Source of the DNA: Tenacibaculum ovolyticum DSM 18103
GTDB lineage: Bacteria; Bacteroidota; Bacteroidia; Flavobacteriales; Flavobacteriaceae
Direction of reading: 5' to 3'
NCBI RefSeq assembly: GCF_000430545.1
Contig: NZ_AUMF01000013.1
Span: forward strand, 124,001 to 188,000
Length of the DNA: 64,000 nucleotides
Under the pieces are notes generated by a model that saw nothing but the letters and a program-made list of their open reading frames with translations, had not been told where the DNA came from and did not search any database. Position numbers and translations under genes: made by a program. Positions within the stretch are counted from its first letter, which is position 1. Each line of letters starts with the position of its first letter. Below, one piece after another: positions 43,623 through 53,033 of this stretch.

Positions 43623-45629
43623 TTAAACTACACGATTTAATTTTTCAAAAAGGCGCTTTTTTAAATCTGTATAATTAGATATTTCCTCTAAGTCTAACGC
43701 TACATTTTGAGTTTGAACCTCGTGTATTATCTCCTTTATTTTTTCTTCTATTAAAACTCTTCTAATATTTAATATAGCATCAGATACCAATTTAGGAAGT
43801 ATTTTTTTTGTTTCTGTTACAAATATTTCTTTTCGCTCCCAATCACTTAAAGAGTACTTTTCTTCATCCATTAAAATATTAGTTACCAAACTAGATATAT
43901 CTTGATTTTCATGCATAATCAATTGATCTATCGAAATTTTTTCATCTTGATTTAATTGATGAACTAGTTGATAATATGTTAATTTAAAAATTTCATTCGC
44001 AAATTCAATTTCATCTTCTTGTAAATTTAAATACAACTCATTTGAAACGGTATTTTGATACTCTTCTTTTTCTAAAACTGCGCGACCTTTATCATCTACG
44101 ACATCTACCCAATTAACAAACTCAACCATCTCATTACCATAAAGTAACAATATTCTTATAATTTCCTTTTCTAAGATATTTAATTGATCAATTTTTTGAC
44201 GTCCTTTCTTACCTCCTTTTACAAGCCCCATTGAGGTTTTTTCTTCCCTATGAGAGTGTTCTCCTGATGACTGATTTGAATTACGGTTTTGACTCTCTCT
44301 ATTAGATTTAGCTAAACCTTTATTTAATAATTGTGCTAATTCACTAAATAAAACACGCTCAGAAATATCCATAATATTAGCACATTCTTGTACGTATACT
44401 TCTCTTTGAATACCATCGGGTATTTTAGATATACTAGTAACAATATCACGAATTAATCCAGCTTTTTTAACAGGATCATTTGCTGCGTCTTTCATCAATA
44501 AAGACACTTTAAATTCGATAAAATCTTGTGATTTCTCTTCTAAAAATTCTTTTAATTCTTTTGTTGAATGTGATTTCGCAAAACTATCAGGATCTTCTCC
44601 TTCTGGAAATGAAACAACTTTTACGTTCATTCCTTGTTCTAGAATTAAATCAATACCTCTAATAGAAGCCCTAATTCCTGCCGCATCACCATCAAATAAT
44701 ACAGTAATATTTTTAGTTAAACGATTTACTAATCTAATTTGGTCGGATGTTAACGCAGTACCTGAAGATGCAACTACATTTTCAATTCCTGATTGGTAAA
44801 AAGAAATTACATCTGTATATCCTTCAACTAAATAACAATTATCTTGTTTTGCGATTTCTTTCTTAGCATGATAAATTCCATATAAAATTTTACTCTTATG
44901 GTAAATGTCACTTTCTGGTGAGTTTAAATATTTTGCAGCTTTTTTATCATTAGTTAGTATTCTACCTCCAAAACCCAAAATACGTCCAGACATACTGTGT
45001 ATTGGAAATAATACACGTCCTTTGAATCGATCAAACTTTTTAAGTTGTGGGCCTCCTTCTTTTACGATTGTTAACCCTGTAGATTTTAAATATTTTAAAT
45101 CATAACCTTTTGCTAATGCTGCATCTGTAAAATTACTCCACTCATCTTTACAATATCCTAAATCGAATTTCTCTATAATATCCTCCCTAAAACCTCTTTC
45201 TTTGAAATAAGACAATCCTATTGCTCTTCCTTTCTGAGTGTTCATTAGCACATCATGAAAGTAATCTTTAGCAAATTTAGATGCTAAAAACATACTCTCT
45301 CGCTCATTCATCTGCTCTTTTTGCTCGTCAGACTGCTCCGTTTCTTCTATTTCAATATTATATTTTTTAGCTAACCACTTTATAGCTTCAGGATATGTAT
45401 AATGCTCATGTTCCATTAAAAAAGAAACTGCATTCCCTCCTTTACCTGTACTAAAATCTTTCCAAATTTGTTTTACAGGCGATACCATAAACGATGGAGT
45501 TCGTTCATCTGTAAATGGACTTAAGCCTTTAAAACTACTTCCAGATTTTTTAAGTTGTACAAACTCCCCTATTACTTCCTCTACTTGGGATGCTTCAAAA
45601 ACTTTTTCTATTGTTTGTTGCGTTATCAT
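43623..45629 (-). CDS. dnaG: DNA primase with a degenerate zinc-finger domain
   Basis: This 668-residue primase makes RNA primers at the replication fork. The N-terminal CHC2 domain is recognisable (FKGLSPFTDERTPSF, then WKDFSTGKGGNAVSFLM), but all four zinc ligands of E. coli DnaG (Cys40, His43, Cys61, Cys64) are replaced: Ser37, Thr40, Asp58 and Thr61. The catalytic core and TOPRIM are intact (GFGGRIL, LVEGYTDV, SSGTAL, FDGDAAGI). The C-terminal about 200 residues should bind the DnaB helicase. I recall the same ligand loss in other flavobacterial primases, so it is probably lineage-wide, not damage. Divergent from the LRR protein gene. Confidence 0.95.
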   Translation of the reverse strand: MITQQTIEKVFEASQVEEVIGEFVQLKKSGSSFKGLSPFTDERTPSFMVSPVKQIWKDFSTGKGGNAVSFLMEHEHYTYPEAIKWLAKKYNIEIEETEQSDEQKEQMNERESMFLASKFAKDYFHDVLMNTQKGRAIGLSYFKERGFREDIIEKFDLGYCKDEWSNFTDAALAKGYDLKYLKSTGLTIVKEGGPQLKKFDRFKGRVLFPIHSMSGRILGFGGRILTNDKKAAKYLNSPESDIYHKSKILYGIYHAKKEIAKQDNCYLVEGYTDVISFYQSGIENVVASSGTALTSDQIRLVNRLTKNITVLFDGDAAGIRASIRGIDLILEQGMNVKVVSFPEGEDPDSFAKSHSTKELKEFLEEKSQDFIEFKVSLLMKDAANDPVKKAGLIRDIVTSISKIPDGIQREVYVQECANIMDISERVLFSELAQLLNKGLAKSNRESQNRNSNQSSGEHSHREEKTSMGLVKGGKKGRQKIDQLNILEKEIIRILLLYGNEMVEFVNWVDVVDDKGRAVLEKEEYQNTVSNELYLNLQEDEIEFANEIFKLTYYQLVHQLNQDEKISIDQLIMHENQDISSLVTNILMDEEKYSLSDWERKEIFVTETKKILPKLVSDAILNIRRVLIEEKIKEIIHEVQTQNVALDLEEISNYTDLKKRLFEKLNRVV

Positions 45630-45704
45630 ATAATGTAAAATACAGCCTACAAATATACTCGTTTAGATGTTCTTTTGTTAAAAATAAATATGTTAACCTT
45701 TTAT

Positions 45705-45734
45705 TTGTTAAAAACATATAAATATATAGTTTTG
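45705..45734 (+). promoter_or_regulatory. Promoter of the LRR/HTH-repeat protein gene
   Basis: TTG at 45705-45707 and TAGTTTTG at 45727-45734 are 19 bases apart, a complete Bacteroidota promoter. Its position shows that the in-frame ATGs at 45675 and 45690 are upstream of transcription and that the ATG at 45750 is the start. Confidence 0.7.
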
Positions 45735-45749
45735 TTAAAATTTTTTATC

Positions 45750-47099
45750 ATGAAAAAAACTGTATCCCACTTTCTTTTATTTTTATTAACCTTTAACGTA
45801 TTTTCTCAGGAAACCATTGCTATTAAAGACATTGGACTTGAAGAATGTTTGATTGATTTAGATATCGATTCTAATGGTTTAAATGGAAATATTTTGGTGA
45901 GTGATGCCAAATATGTTGTTAATTTAAATATTAATGATCCAATAACAAACAAATTACTACCTAACGTACATTCTAAAATTAAAAACTTAGGTGGTCTTGA
46001 ACACTTTCCTAACTTAAAACGTTTAGATTGTTTTGGAAACGAAATTACTGAAATAGACTTATCAAAAAGTACATCTATTACTTTTTTAAACTGTAGTGAA
46101 AATAAAATAGAACGTTTAGATCTTAGTAATAATACTGAATTAGTATATGTAAGTTGTGACGGAAACAAATTAAATTCTTTAATTATTGGAGATAATCCTA
46201 ACCTTAAGAGTTTATACACTAGTTTTAATGAACTCACAACTTTAGATGTTAAAGCTTGTACTGAGTTAGAAAGCTTAGATACAACAGGAAACCAAATGAA
46301 TAGTATTATTGTTAATGACACGCAACTTAACAAAATACCTGAGGGATGGTATAAAGACGAAAATGCTGTGTACACAAAAAATGCAAACAGTATAAAAAGT
46401 GTTCATGAAGAAAGTGTTAAAGAAGAAAGCAAACCTACTACTTCTATAGCTGTTCAATCAAAAACTAAAGTATCACAACCTGTAACAAACAATCAACCTA
46501 AAGAAAGTGCTGCTAATTATTATGAAAAATTTCAACTTTCTGTTGTTTCTGAATATGACAAATTAGTACTAGCTACTAGCCATACGCAAAGTAAAAAGAA
46601 TGAGTTAGCTCAAAAATATAGTTTAAATCCTGAACAACTTTTACAATGGATAACAAAATATTCAGATCTAACAGTTGGAAATAAAAATGTAGCTAAGACA
46701 ATTAATCCTGGAGCTCCACAAAAATATACTGCGACCTATTATTCAAAATTTAAAAAATCAGCAGTAGATGAGTATGAAAAAGCAATATTAAACCCTGCTT
46801 ACTTACAAAGTAAAAAAGAAGAGATTCAAAAAAAGTACAATTTAAATTCTCAACAATTTACTAAATGGATTGACTTACTCGGTAATACTGCCCTTAAAAC
46901 TAAAACAATACAATCATCAGAAAGTACTGAAAGTTATTATGATAAATTTAAAAAATCTGTTGTTAATGAATACGACTCTTTGGTTTTAAACGCTTCTTAT
47001 ATACAAACTAAAAAACTAGAAGTACAACAAAAATATAGTATAACTGCCAATCAACTTACTGAATGGATTAGTAAACATAGTAAAATTAAAAAGCACTAA
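45750..47099 (+). CDS. Secreted leucine-rich-repeat protein with three C-terminal HTH-like repeats
   Basis: The protein has 449 residues from the ATG at 45750, which begins a signal peptide (cut near VFSQ, residue 20) and lies just after a complete promoter. Residues about 75-205 are leucine-rich repeats (LDCFGNEITEIDLSKSTSI, LNCSENKIERLDLSNNTEL). A Ser/Thr/Lys linker leads to three repeats starting at residues 257, 330 and 396. Each about 50 residues long, they share the pattern YYxKFKxSVVxEY, a K-rich stretch, KKYxL, then QLxxWI. This resembles the HTH of IS3-type transposase OrfA, unexpected in an exported protein. Function unknown. Confidence 0.8.
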   Translation: MKKTVSHFLLFLLTFNVFSQETIAIKDIGLEECLIDLDIDSNGLNGNILVSDAKYVVNLNINDPITNKLLPNVHSKIKNLGGLEHFPNLKRLDCFGNEITEIDLSKSTSITFLNCSENKIERLDLSNNTELVYVSCDGNKLNSLIIGDNPNLKSLYTSFNELTTLDVKACTELESLDTTGNQMNSIIVNDTQLNKIPEGWYKDENAVYTKNANSIKSVHEESVKEESKPTTSIAVQSKTKVSQPVTNNQPKESAANYYEKFQLSVVSEYDKLVLATSHTQSKKNELAQKYSLNPEQLLQWITKYSDLTVGNKNVAKTINPGAPQKYTATYYSKFKKSAVDEYEKAILNPAYLQSKKEEIQKKYNLNSQQFTKWIDLLGNTALKTKTIQSSESTESYYDKFKKSVVNEYDSLVLNASYIQTKKLEVQQKYSITANQLTEWISKHSKIKKH

Positions 47100-47118
47100 A
47101 ACTTTTTTACTATTGCAC

Positions 47119-47156
47119 AAAAAAGCACCACATTTTTATAAAATGTGGTGCTTTTT
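47119..47156. terminator. Bidirectional terminator between the LRR gene and clpX
   Basis: AAAAGCACCACATTT (47121-47135) is complementary to AAATGTGGTGCTTTT, with A and T runs on the two sides. Confidence 0.85.
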
Positions 47157-47178
47157 ATTTTACTTATTATTTATTATG

Positions 47179-48417
47179 TTACGAAGCTGCTCTTAATTTC
47201 TTTAAAGCTGACTTTGTTATTTTAGCTTCTGCATATTCTCTTGTTACTCTTAATTCTTTTTCATCAGAACTAGGCATATCATACATCGCATCAGTTAATA
47301 TCGCTTCACATAACGAACGTAATCCACGAGCTCCTAACTTATACTCTACTGCTTTATCTACAATAAACTGTAGCGCTTCTTCAGTTAAAGTAAACTCAAC
47401 ATCGTCCATCGCAAATAACTTTGTGTATTGCTTTATAATAGAGTTTTTAGGTTCTGTTAAGATTGCTCGTAATGTTTTTGCGTCTAACGGATTCATATAA
47501 CTTAATACAGGTAGACGTCCAATAATTTCAGGTATTAATCCAAAAGATTTTAAATCAGATGGAATAATGTATTGTAACAAATTACTTTCATCAACACTAT
47601 CTTCATCAATTGATGCACTATAACCAACAGCTTGCATATTTAAACGCTTACTAATAATTCTATCAATTCCTGAAAAAGCACCACCTGCAATAAATAAAAT
47701 ATCTTTAGTATTTACTTCTATAAATTTTTGATCTGGATGCTTTCTTCCTCCTTTAGGAGCAACATTTACAACCGAACCTTCTAAAAGCTTTAATAATGCT
47801 TGCTGAACACCTTCTCCTGAGACATCACGAGTAATTGATGGATTATCACCTTTACGAGCTATTTTATCTATTTCATCGATAAAAACAATTCCTCGTTCAG
47901 CCTTATCCACTTCATAATCTGCTGCTTGTAGTAAACGACTTAAAATACTTTCTACATCTTCACCTACATATCCTGCTTGTGTTAAAACAGTTGCATCAAC
48001 AATAGAAAATGGTACGTTTAACATTTTAGCAATTGTACGAGCTATTAATGTTTTACCCGTACCTGTTTCTCCTACTAAAATGATATTCGATTTTTCAATC
48101 TCTACCTCATCTACTTCATCTTTCTCTTGCAATAATCGTTTATAGTGATTATATACAGCTACAGACATACCTCTTTTAGTTTCGGTTTGCCCTATGATAT
48201 ATTCATCTAAAAAAGCCTTAATTTGTTTTGGCTTATTTAAAGTTAAATCTTTAGACAAGCTATCTGTTTTAGCTTCTGCAACTTCTTCTTCTACAATTCC
48301 GTGAGCTTGCTCAATACACTTATCACATATATGAGCATCCATACCAGCGATTAATAAATCTGTTTCTGGTTTTTTACGCCCACAAAAGGAACATTCTAAG
48401 TTTTCTTCTTTCGACAT
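47179..48417 (-). CDS. clpX: ATP-dependent Clp protease ATP-binding subunit ClpX
   Basis: This 412-residue AAA+ unfoldase delivers substrates to ClpP. The N-terminal zinc-binding domain is intact with C9, C12, C31 and C34, in contrast with DnaG and AccD of this window. The AAA+ core has Walker A GETGTGKT, pore loop GYVGED, Walker [11 protein letters not shown] and the arginine-rich sensor region. The ClpP-docking loop region includes [14 protein letters not shown]. The order tig, clpP, clpX on the minus strand is conserved in many bacteria. It lies 107 bases after clpP. Confidence 0.97.
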   Translation of the reverse strand: MSKEENLECSFCGRKKPETDLLIAGMDAHICDKCIEQAHGIVEEEVAEAKTDSLSKDLTLNKPKQIKAFLDEYIIGQTETKRGMSVAVYNHYKRLLQEKDEVDEVEIEKSNIILVGETGTGKTLIARTIAKMLNVPFSIVDATVLTQAGYVGEDVESILSRLLQAADYEVDKAERGIVFIDEIDKIARKGDNPSITRDVSGEGVQQALLKLLEGSVVNVAPKGGRKHPDQKFIEVNTKDILFIAGGAFSGIDRIISKRLNMQAVGYSASIDEDSVDESNLLQYIIPSDLKSFGLIPEIIGRLPVLSYMNPLDAKTLRAILTEPKNSIIKQYTKLFAMDDVEFTLTEEALQFIVDKAVEYKLGARGLRSLCEAILTDAMYDMPSSDEKELRVTREYAEAKITKSALKKLRAAS

Positions 48418-48524
48418 TATATTATACTAACTTGTTATTCTCTACTATCACGAAAATAAAAAACGCCATTATTATCTTTTTAATTAATAAAAAGTTACCT
48501 CGTTTTATTCGCAATCACGAAAAA

Positions 48525-49184
48525 TTATTTTCTTTTTAAAATTTCATCCACCATTCCGTAAGCTTTCGCTTCGTCTGCCTTCATCCAATAATCTCTATCA
48601 GAATCTTCTTGTACTTTTTCGAAAGGTTGTCCTGAGTGATCAGAAATAATGTTATATAATTCTGTTTTTAATTTACCTATTTCTTTTACTGTAATTTCCA
48701 TATCAGATGCTTGTCCTTGCGCACCTCCCATTGGTTGGTGAATCATAATACGTGAATGTGGCAAAGCAGAACGTTTTCCTTTTGCTCCTGCACACATTAA
48801 AACAGCTCCCATAGATGCTGCCATACCTGTACAAATTGTTGCTACATCTGGCTTAATAAACTGCATCGTATCGTAAATACCTAAACCTGCATAAACGCCA
48901 CCTCCTGGTGAATTAATATAAATTGAAATATCTTTATTCGCATCTACACTTTCTAAAAACAATAATTGTGCTTGAATTACATTAGCTACTTGATCATTAA
49001 CACCAGTACCTAAAAAAATAATTCTATCCATCATTAAACGTGAAAAAACATCCATTTGAGTAATGTTCATCTGACGCTCTTCCATAATATATGGCGTTAA
49101 ACTACTTGTAATTTTACCTAAATATGTACTGTTTATACCGTGTTGCTTTGTTGCGTATTTTTCGAATTCTTTTCCGTAATCCAT
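48525..49184 (-). CDS. clpP: ATP-dependent Clp protease proteolytic subunit
   Basis: This 219-residue serine protease has the catalytic Ser124 in GMAASMGA and His149 in MIHQPMGG, with an Asp further on. The SPGGGVYAGLGIYD oxyanion region and the HSGQPFEKVQEDSDRDYWM segment are typical. It forms the tetradecameric chamber used with ClpX. It has probably its own promoter, because a hairpin terminator lies between it and tig. Confidence 0.97.
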   Translation of the reverse strand: MDYGKEFEKYATKQHGINSTYLGKITSSLTPYIMEERQMNITQMDVFSRLMMDRIIFLGTGVNDQVANVIQAQLLFLESVDANKDISIYINSPGGGVYAGLGIYDTMQFIKPDVATICTGMAASMGAVLMCAGAKGKRSALPHSRIMIHQPMGGAQGQASDMEITVKEIGKLKTELYNIISDHSGQPFEKVQEDSDRDYWMKADEAKAYGMVDEILKRK

Positions 49185-49259
49185 TTTAAAAATGTTTTTT
49201 GGGTTATAATTGTGTAAATATAAGAACTATTTAGTTATTATACAGCTACCATTTGTGGC

Positions 49260-49290
49260 AAAAAAAACCTGAATGTAAATTCAGGTTTTT
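49260..49290 (-). terminator. Terminator after tig
   Basis: CCTGAAT (49268-49274) pairs with ATTCAGG (49279-49285), extended by four A-T pairs. Read on the minus strand, the hairpin is followed by a T run. Confidence 0.75.
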
Positions 49291-49314
49291 AATTTATAAT
49301 CAGTTAATAAACTG

Positions 49315-50637
49315 TTATTTATATACTTCTTTAATAAAGTCTTCGTAAGAAAGCTCTTTAGAGTCAAAACTCATATTCTCTTTATAAAAAGCTAATAATT
49401 TTTGGCTAATTAATTGAGATTGTAATTTTTGAGCTTCTTCTTGATTTTGTAAAACTCTACCTGCGATATCGTCTAATTCTTTCTCTTCTGGATTCATATT
49501 ACCAAACTGAGCCATTTGCGAACGGATAAATCCTTTTGCATAGTCTACTAATTCAGCATAATCAATTTTAACATCGTTATCTTTCATAATCTTTCCTTCG
49601 ATTAATTGATAACGTAATCCTTTTTCAGATTTATTATACTCTTCAACAGCTTCTTCTGCTGTTAACTGCTTTTCACCAGCAGTTTGTAACCATTTTTGTA
49701 AAAATGCTGTTGGTAAATCGAATTTTGTATTTTCTACTAAATTCTCAGTAATTGCGTTTAACAACTGCTGATCTCCTTGTTGTTGAAATTGCTTTTCAGC
49801 ATCTTCTTTAATTTTTTCTTTTAATTCAGATACAGTACTTACACTTCCGTCTGCAAACAACTTATCAAATAATTCTTTATCTAATTCAGCTGCTTCAGTT
49901 TTAGTAACTTCTTCAATTGTAAAAGAAACAACAACATCTAAATCGTGAGTTTCATCGTGAGACACACCTAAAACATGTTGTAATTTGTGCTCATCTTCGA
50001 ATAAACCTTTTGTTTTTAACTCTAAAACATCTCCTACTTTAGCACCAACAAACTTCTTTAAGTTTGTTTTACCTTTAAAATCTTTTACAGAAACAGTAGC
50101 TTTCTTCTCTATTTCTTTTTCTTCGTTTACAAATGTACCAGTTACATTCGCTTCGTCATTCGCTTCGTCTAATGGCAATACTTTACCATAACGAGTTTGA
50201 ATATTTTCTACTTCTTTATCAATTAACTCGTCTGTTGCAACGATATTATATTGAGTAACTTTATTTTTAGGCTTTAAGTTTACATCAAACTCTGGAGCTA
50301 ACCCTAATTCGAATTCAAAAGAAAACTTTTCAGCATCCCAGTTAAAATCATCTTTAATTCTTGGTAATGGGTTACCTAAAATATCTAACTTTTCTTCTGC
50401 TAAATATTTATTTAATGATTCTTGTAAAAGCTTGTTTACCTCATCAATCATTATCGATTTTCCGTATTGCTTTTTTACCATTCCCATTGGTACCTGACCT
50501 TTTCTAAATCCTGGAATGTTCGCCGTTTTACGGTAATCGTTTAATTGCTTTGTTACTTTAGCTTGATAATCTTCAGCAACTATATCAACTTTTACCACTG
50601 CGTTTAACGCATCTACGTTTTCTTTTGTAATATTCAT
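49315..50637 (-). CDS. tig: Trigger factor (ribosome-associated chaperone)
   Basis: This 440-residue protein has the N-terminal ribosome-binding domain with signature GFRKGQVPMGMVKKQYG (residues about 44-60), a middle PPIase-like domain and a long helical C-terminal chaperone domain. Trigger factor binds the ribosome exit tunnel and shields nascent chains. The PPIase-like region is divergent from the FKBP consensus, as in other Bacteroidota trigger factors. It lies upstream of clpP and clpX on the same strand but is separated by a terminator. Confidence 0.93.
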   Translation of the reverse strand: MNITKENVDALNAVVKVDIVAEDYQAKVTKQLNDYRKTANIPGFRKGQVPMGMVKKQYGKSIMIDEVNKLLQESLNKYLAEEKLDILGNPLPRIKDDFNWDAEKFSFEFELGLAPEFDVNLKPKNKVTQYNIVATDELIDKEVENIQTRYGKVLPLDEANDEANVTGTFVNEEKEIEKKATVSVKDFKGKTNLKKFVGAKVGDVLELKTKGLFEDEHKLQHVLGVSHDETHDLDVVVSFTIEEVTKTEAAELDKELFDKLFADGSVSTVSELKEKIKEDAEKQFQQQGDQQLLNAITENLVENTKFDLPTAFLQKWLQTAGEKQLTAEEAVEEYNKSEKGLRYQLIEGKIMKDNDVKIDYAELVDYAKGFIRSQMAQFGNMNPEEKELDDIAGRVLQNQEEAQKLQSQLISQKLLAFYKENMSFDSKELSYEDFIKEVYK

Positions 50638-50721
50638 CTTAAAATCTGTTTCTTTAAAATCGGGTGCAAAAATAGGCTATTTTTACCTTTTTTGCAAAGG
50701 GTTTAACTCTTTCGTTTTCAG

Positions 50722-51069
50722 TTATTTTTTGTCTTCTTTTAATAGCGAAAACAAAAATGACCTAAATATTGATAACAACACACTAAATAAAAATGCTGTA
50801 AAAAATCCGTTAACTACAAAACCTGTAACTAAGTTTCCTGCTAACAATATAATTACTGCGTTAATAACAAACAAAAACAGCCCTAAGGTTATAATAGTTG
50901 CTGGCAATGTAAAAAACACCAATAATGGGCGTACAAACATATTTAATAACGATATCGTTATTGCGACTATAACTGCCGTCGTGTAACTATTAACAGTAAT
51001 ACCTGGCAATATATTTGCAAGTATAATAACTGCTAATGCTGTTAATAAAATTTTTAAAAATAATTTCAT
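50722..51069 (-). CDS. YvlD/phage holin 4-like small membrane protein
   Basis: This 115-residue protein has four predicted transmembrane helices and matches the Phage_holin_4_2 (YvlD) family, with LANILPGITVNSYTTAVIVAITISLLNMFVRPLL and the second half LFVINAVIILLAGNLV. Despite the family name, these are chromosomal inner-membrane proteins of unknown function linked in Bacillus to envelope stress. There is no phage context here. It is a single gene upstream of tig on the same strand. Confidence 0.85.
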   Translation of the reverse strand: MKLFLKILLTALAVIILANILPGITVNSYTTAVIVAITISLLNMFVRPLLVFFTLPATIITLGLFLFVINAVIILLAGNLVTGFVVNGFFTAFLFSVLLSIFRSFLFSLLKEDKK

Positions 51070-51149
51070 TTGTTTTGTTTAAATTATCGTTTATACAAGC
51101 AGTAAAGCATTTTTTAATCTATGTTTTAGATTAACTCACTTATCTCACA

Positions 51150-51161
51150 GTAACGTGTTAC
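51150..51161. promoter_or_regulatory. Palindrome in the yvlD-like/sterol desaturase intergenic region
   Basis: GTAACGTGTTAC has inverted GTAAC/GTTAC arms around GT. It sits between two divergent genes and could be a repressor site, but nothing further supports it. Confidence 0.2.
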
Positions 51162-51225
51162 ACAATGCGATAACCATACCAAATGAAAAACCCTGAAATT
51201 TTGGCAGATTGTTTAAAAAAACAGC

Positions 51226-51254
51226 TTGATTCACGCCTCTTTCTAGTAATTTTG
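51226..51254 (+). promoter_or_regulatory. Promoter of the sterol desaturase family gene
   Basis: TTG at 51226-51228 and TAATTTTG at 51247-51254 are 18 bases apart, close to the Bacteroidota consensus. It leaves a leader of about 60 bases. Confidence 0.5.
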
Positions 51255-51320
51255 CCATTATTAAATTTAGTTTCATTATTGAAAGACTACATTCTAAATA
51301 TTATTTAAAAGGGATAAAAA

Positions 51321-52289
51321 ATGGAAATAAATGAATTGTACAACTTGATAATTGAGGCATTTGAAATGCCAATATCATACTTCACTAGCTCTAAAAAGAG
51401 GATATATTATCTATATTTAATTTCCTCTACTCTAATGGCATATTATATATATTCTAAATCAAAGAGCAAGAGTACCTTTATTAAATATCTGTTACCAAAA
51501 AGCATCTGGTTAAGTAAATCGGCATTCGTTGATTACTTAATGATCTTTTTTAATAGTTTTATTAAATTAACAGTTATTATACCCTACCTTATTTTCGGGT
51601 TATACATTGCCTTTTACACAAATGAATATTTACTTAAATTTTTCGGATATCCCTCATTTAGTTTAACCCAAACACAAACCATAGTATTCTATACAATCAC
51701 CCTTACTCTAATAGGAGACCTAGCATCTTACCTAATTCACTTACTAATGCATAAAATTCCTTTTTTATGGGAATTCCACAAAGTACATCACTCTGCTACT
51801 AAACTAACTCCTATTACTCAATACAGAATTCACCCAATAGAATTAATTATTAACAACTTAAAAGGGATTTTAATTTTTGGTGTTTTAACTGGAATATTTG
51901 ATTATTTATCAGACAATCAAGTTCATAAAATAATATTTCTAGGGGTAAATATTTTCGGCTTTATTTTTATGCTTTTCGGAGCAAACCTTAGACATTCTCA
52001 TATTGAATTTAAGTACCCGAGCTTTTTAGAAAAAATCTTCATAAGCCCTTTTCAACATCAGATTCACCATAGCAACAACCCTAAACACTACGATAAGAAT
52101 TTAGGATCAAAATTTGCAATTTGGGACTTAATGTTTGGAACACTAATCTTATCAAAAACTACAAAAAATTTAAAATTTGGATTAGGCAATGAAGATAATA
52201 ATTATGATACTTTTTTGAAAAATTTACTCACACCTTTTGTGAATTTTTTCAAACTAATAAAAAAAAACTTCATTAAAAAACCTCAATAA
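51321..52289 (+). CDS. Sterol desaturase / fatty acid hydroxylase family membrane protein
   Basis: This 322-residue integral membrane di-iron enzyme has the His-box pattern of the fatty acid hydroxylase superfamily: HLLMH, HKVHHS, RHSHIEF and HQIHHSNNPKHYDKN. Several transmembrane segments lie in the first 130 residues. The family hydroxylates or desaturates lipids, sterols or carotenoids; the substrate here cannot be told. It is a single gene with its own promoter and is transcribed divergently from the YvlD-like gene. Confidence 0.9.
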   Translation: MEINELYNLIIEAFEMPISYFTSSKKRIYYLYLISSTLMAYYIYSKSKSKSTFIKYLLPKSIWLSKSAFVDYLMIFFNSFIKLTVIIPYLIFGLYIAFYTNEYLLKFFGYPSFSLTQTQTIVFYTITLTLIGDLASYLIHLLMHKIPFLWEFHKVHHSATKLTPITQYRIHPIELIINNLKGILIFGVLTGIFDYLSDNQVHKIIFLGVNIFGFIFMLFGANLRHSHIEFKYPSFLEKIFISPFQHQIHHSNNPKHYDKNLGSKFAIWDLMFGTLILSKTTKNLKFGLGNEDNNYDTFLKNLLTPFVNFFKLIKKNFIKKPQ

Positions 52290-52430
52290 AACTACTTTAA
52301 AAACTTAATAAAAACATAAAAAAAAGAGGCTTTTCTTAAAGTCAGTTAAAAAAGCTATAGCTCTAATAAAAAGAAACTTACAATCATTAAAAAGTTTTTT
52401 ATTTGTCTCGAATAAATAAATTTTTAAATT

Positions 52431-52983
52431 ATGAAAAAAAACACTATTACTAACATTAATTACTGCTTTTGGTTTTGTAAACATGAATGCACAAAATATT
52501 GAATTTGGAGTAAAAGGAGGGCTTAATTTTGCAGATATTAGAAGTAACAATGCTAACAACGCAAAAACTGTAACTGCTTTTAATTTTGGAGCTATGGCTG
52601 AAATTTCAATTACAGATAAATTTTCCTTTCAACCAGAATTAATTTTTTCTGGCCAAGGATTCAGTATTGGAGATGATGTAATTGCTTTGAATTACCTAAG
52701 CCTACCTTTAATGGCTAAATATTATGCCACGGAAAGATTTAGTTTAGAAGTTGGACCACAGGTTGGTTATTTACTTTCTGCCAAAAGAGAAAGTACCGAT
52801 ATTAAGAGCAACTTTAAAGATGTAGATTTTGGCGTTAATATGGGAATCGGATACAAATTAGATAACGGCCTTAATTTTGGGGCACGTTATAACTTAGGTC
52901 TATCAAACATCAACAACATAGATAAAACTACTGATAAAATTAAGAGTGGTGTACTTCAACTTTCTATTGGTTACTTTTTCTAA
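52431..52983 (+). CDS. Small outer-membrane beta-barrel (porin family) protein with a +1 frameshift at its start
   Basis: From the ATG at 52483, 166 residues encode an OMP_b-brl_2-type barrel (NIEFGVKGGLNFADIR ... GVLQLSIGYFF). A complete signal peptide is found only if the upstream ATG at 52431 is joined by removing one A from the A8 run at 52434-52441; the frame then reads MKKTLLLTLITAFGFVNMNA directly into it. As written, the upstream frame is broken and the ORF starting at Met52483 has no signal peptide. A sequencing error, phase variation or a recent mutation are all possible. The barrel is otherwise intact. Confidence 0.8.
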
Positions 52984-52997
52984 AATCTTAACACGCT

Positions 52998-53027
52998 AAA
53001 AACCGAAGTAAATTTACTTCGGTTTTA
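52998..53027. terminator. Bidirectional terminator after the small porin gene
   Basis: AAAACCGAAGTAAA is perfectly complementary to TTTACTTCGGTTTT, between two converging genes. Confidence 0.8.
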
Positions 53028-53033
53028 ATTATT

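Noticed and set aside
46518..47096. Remnant of an insertion sequence (transposase-like repeats)
   Set aside because: The HTH-like repeats are in frame with a signal peptide and LRR region, occur three times, and no inverted repeats or integrase domain are present.
50722..51069. Prophage trace (holin family name)
   Set aside because: The Phage_holin_4_2/YvlD family is chromosomal and no other phage gene is nearby.
51183..51308. 41-codon plus-strand ORF before the sterol desaturase gene
   Set aside because: It begins upstream of the best promoter (51226-51254), has no start signals of its own and no recognisable features; probably chance in AT-rich DNA.
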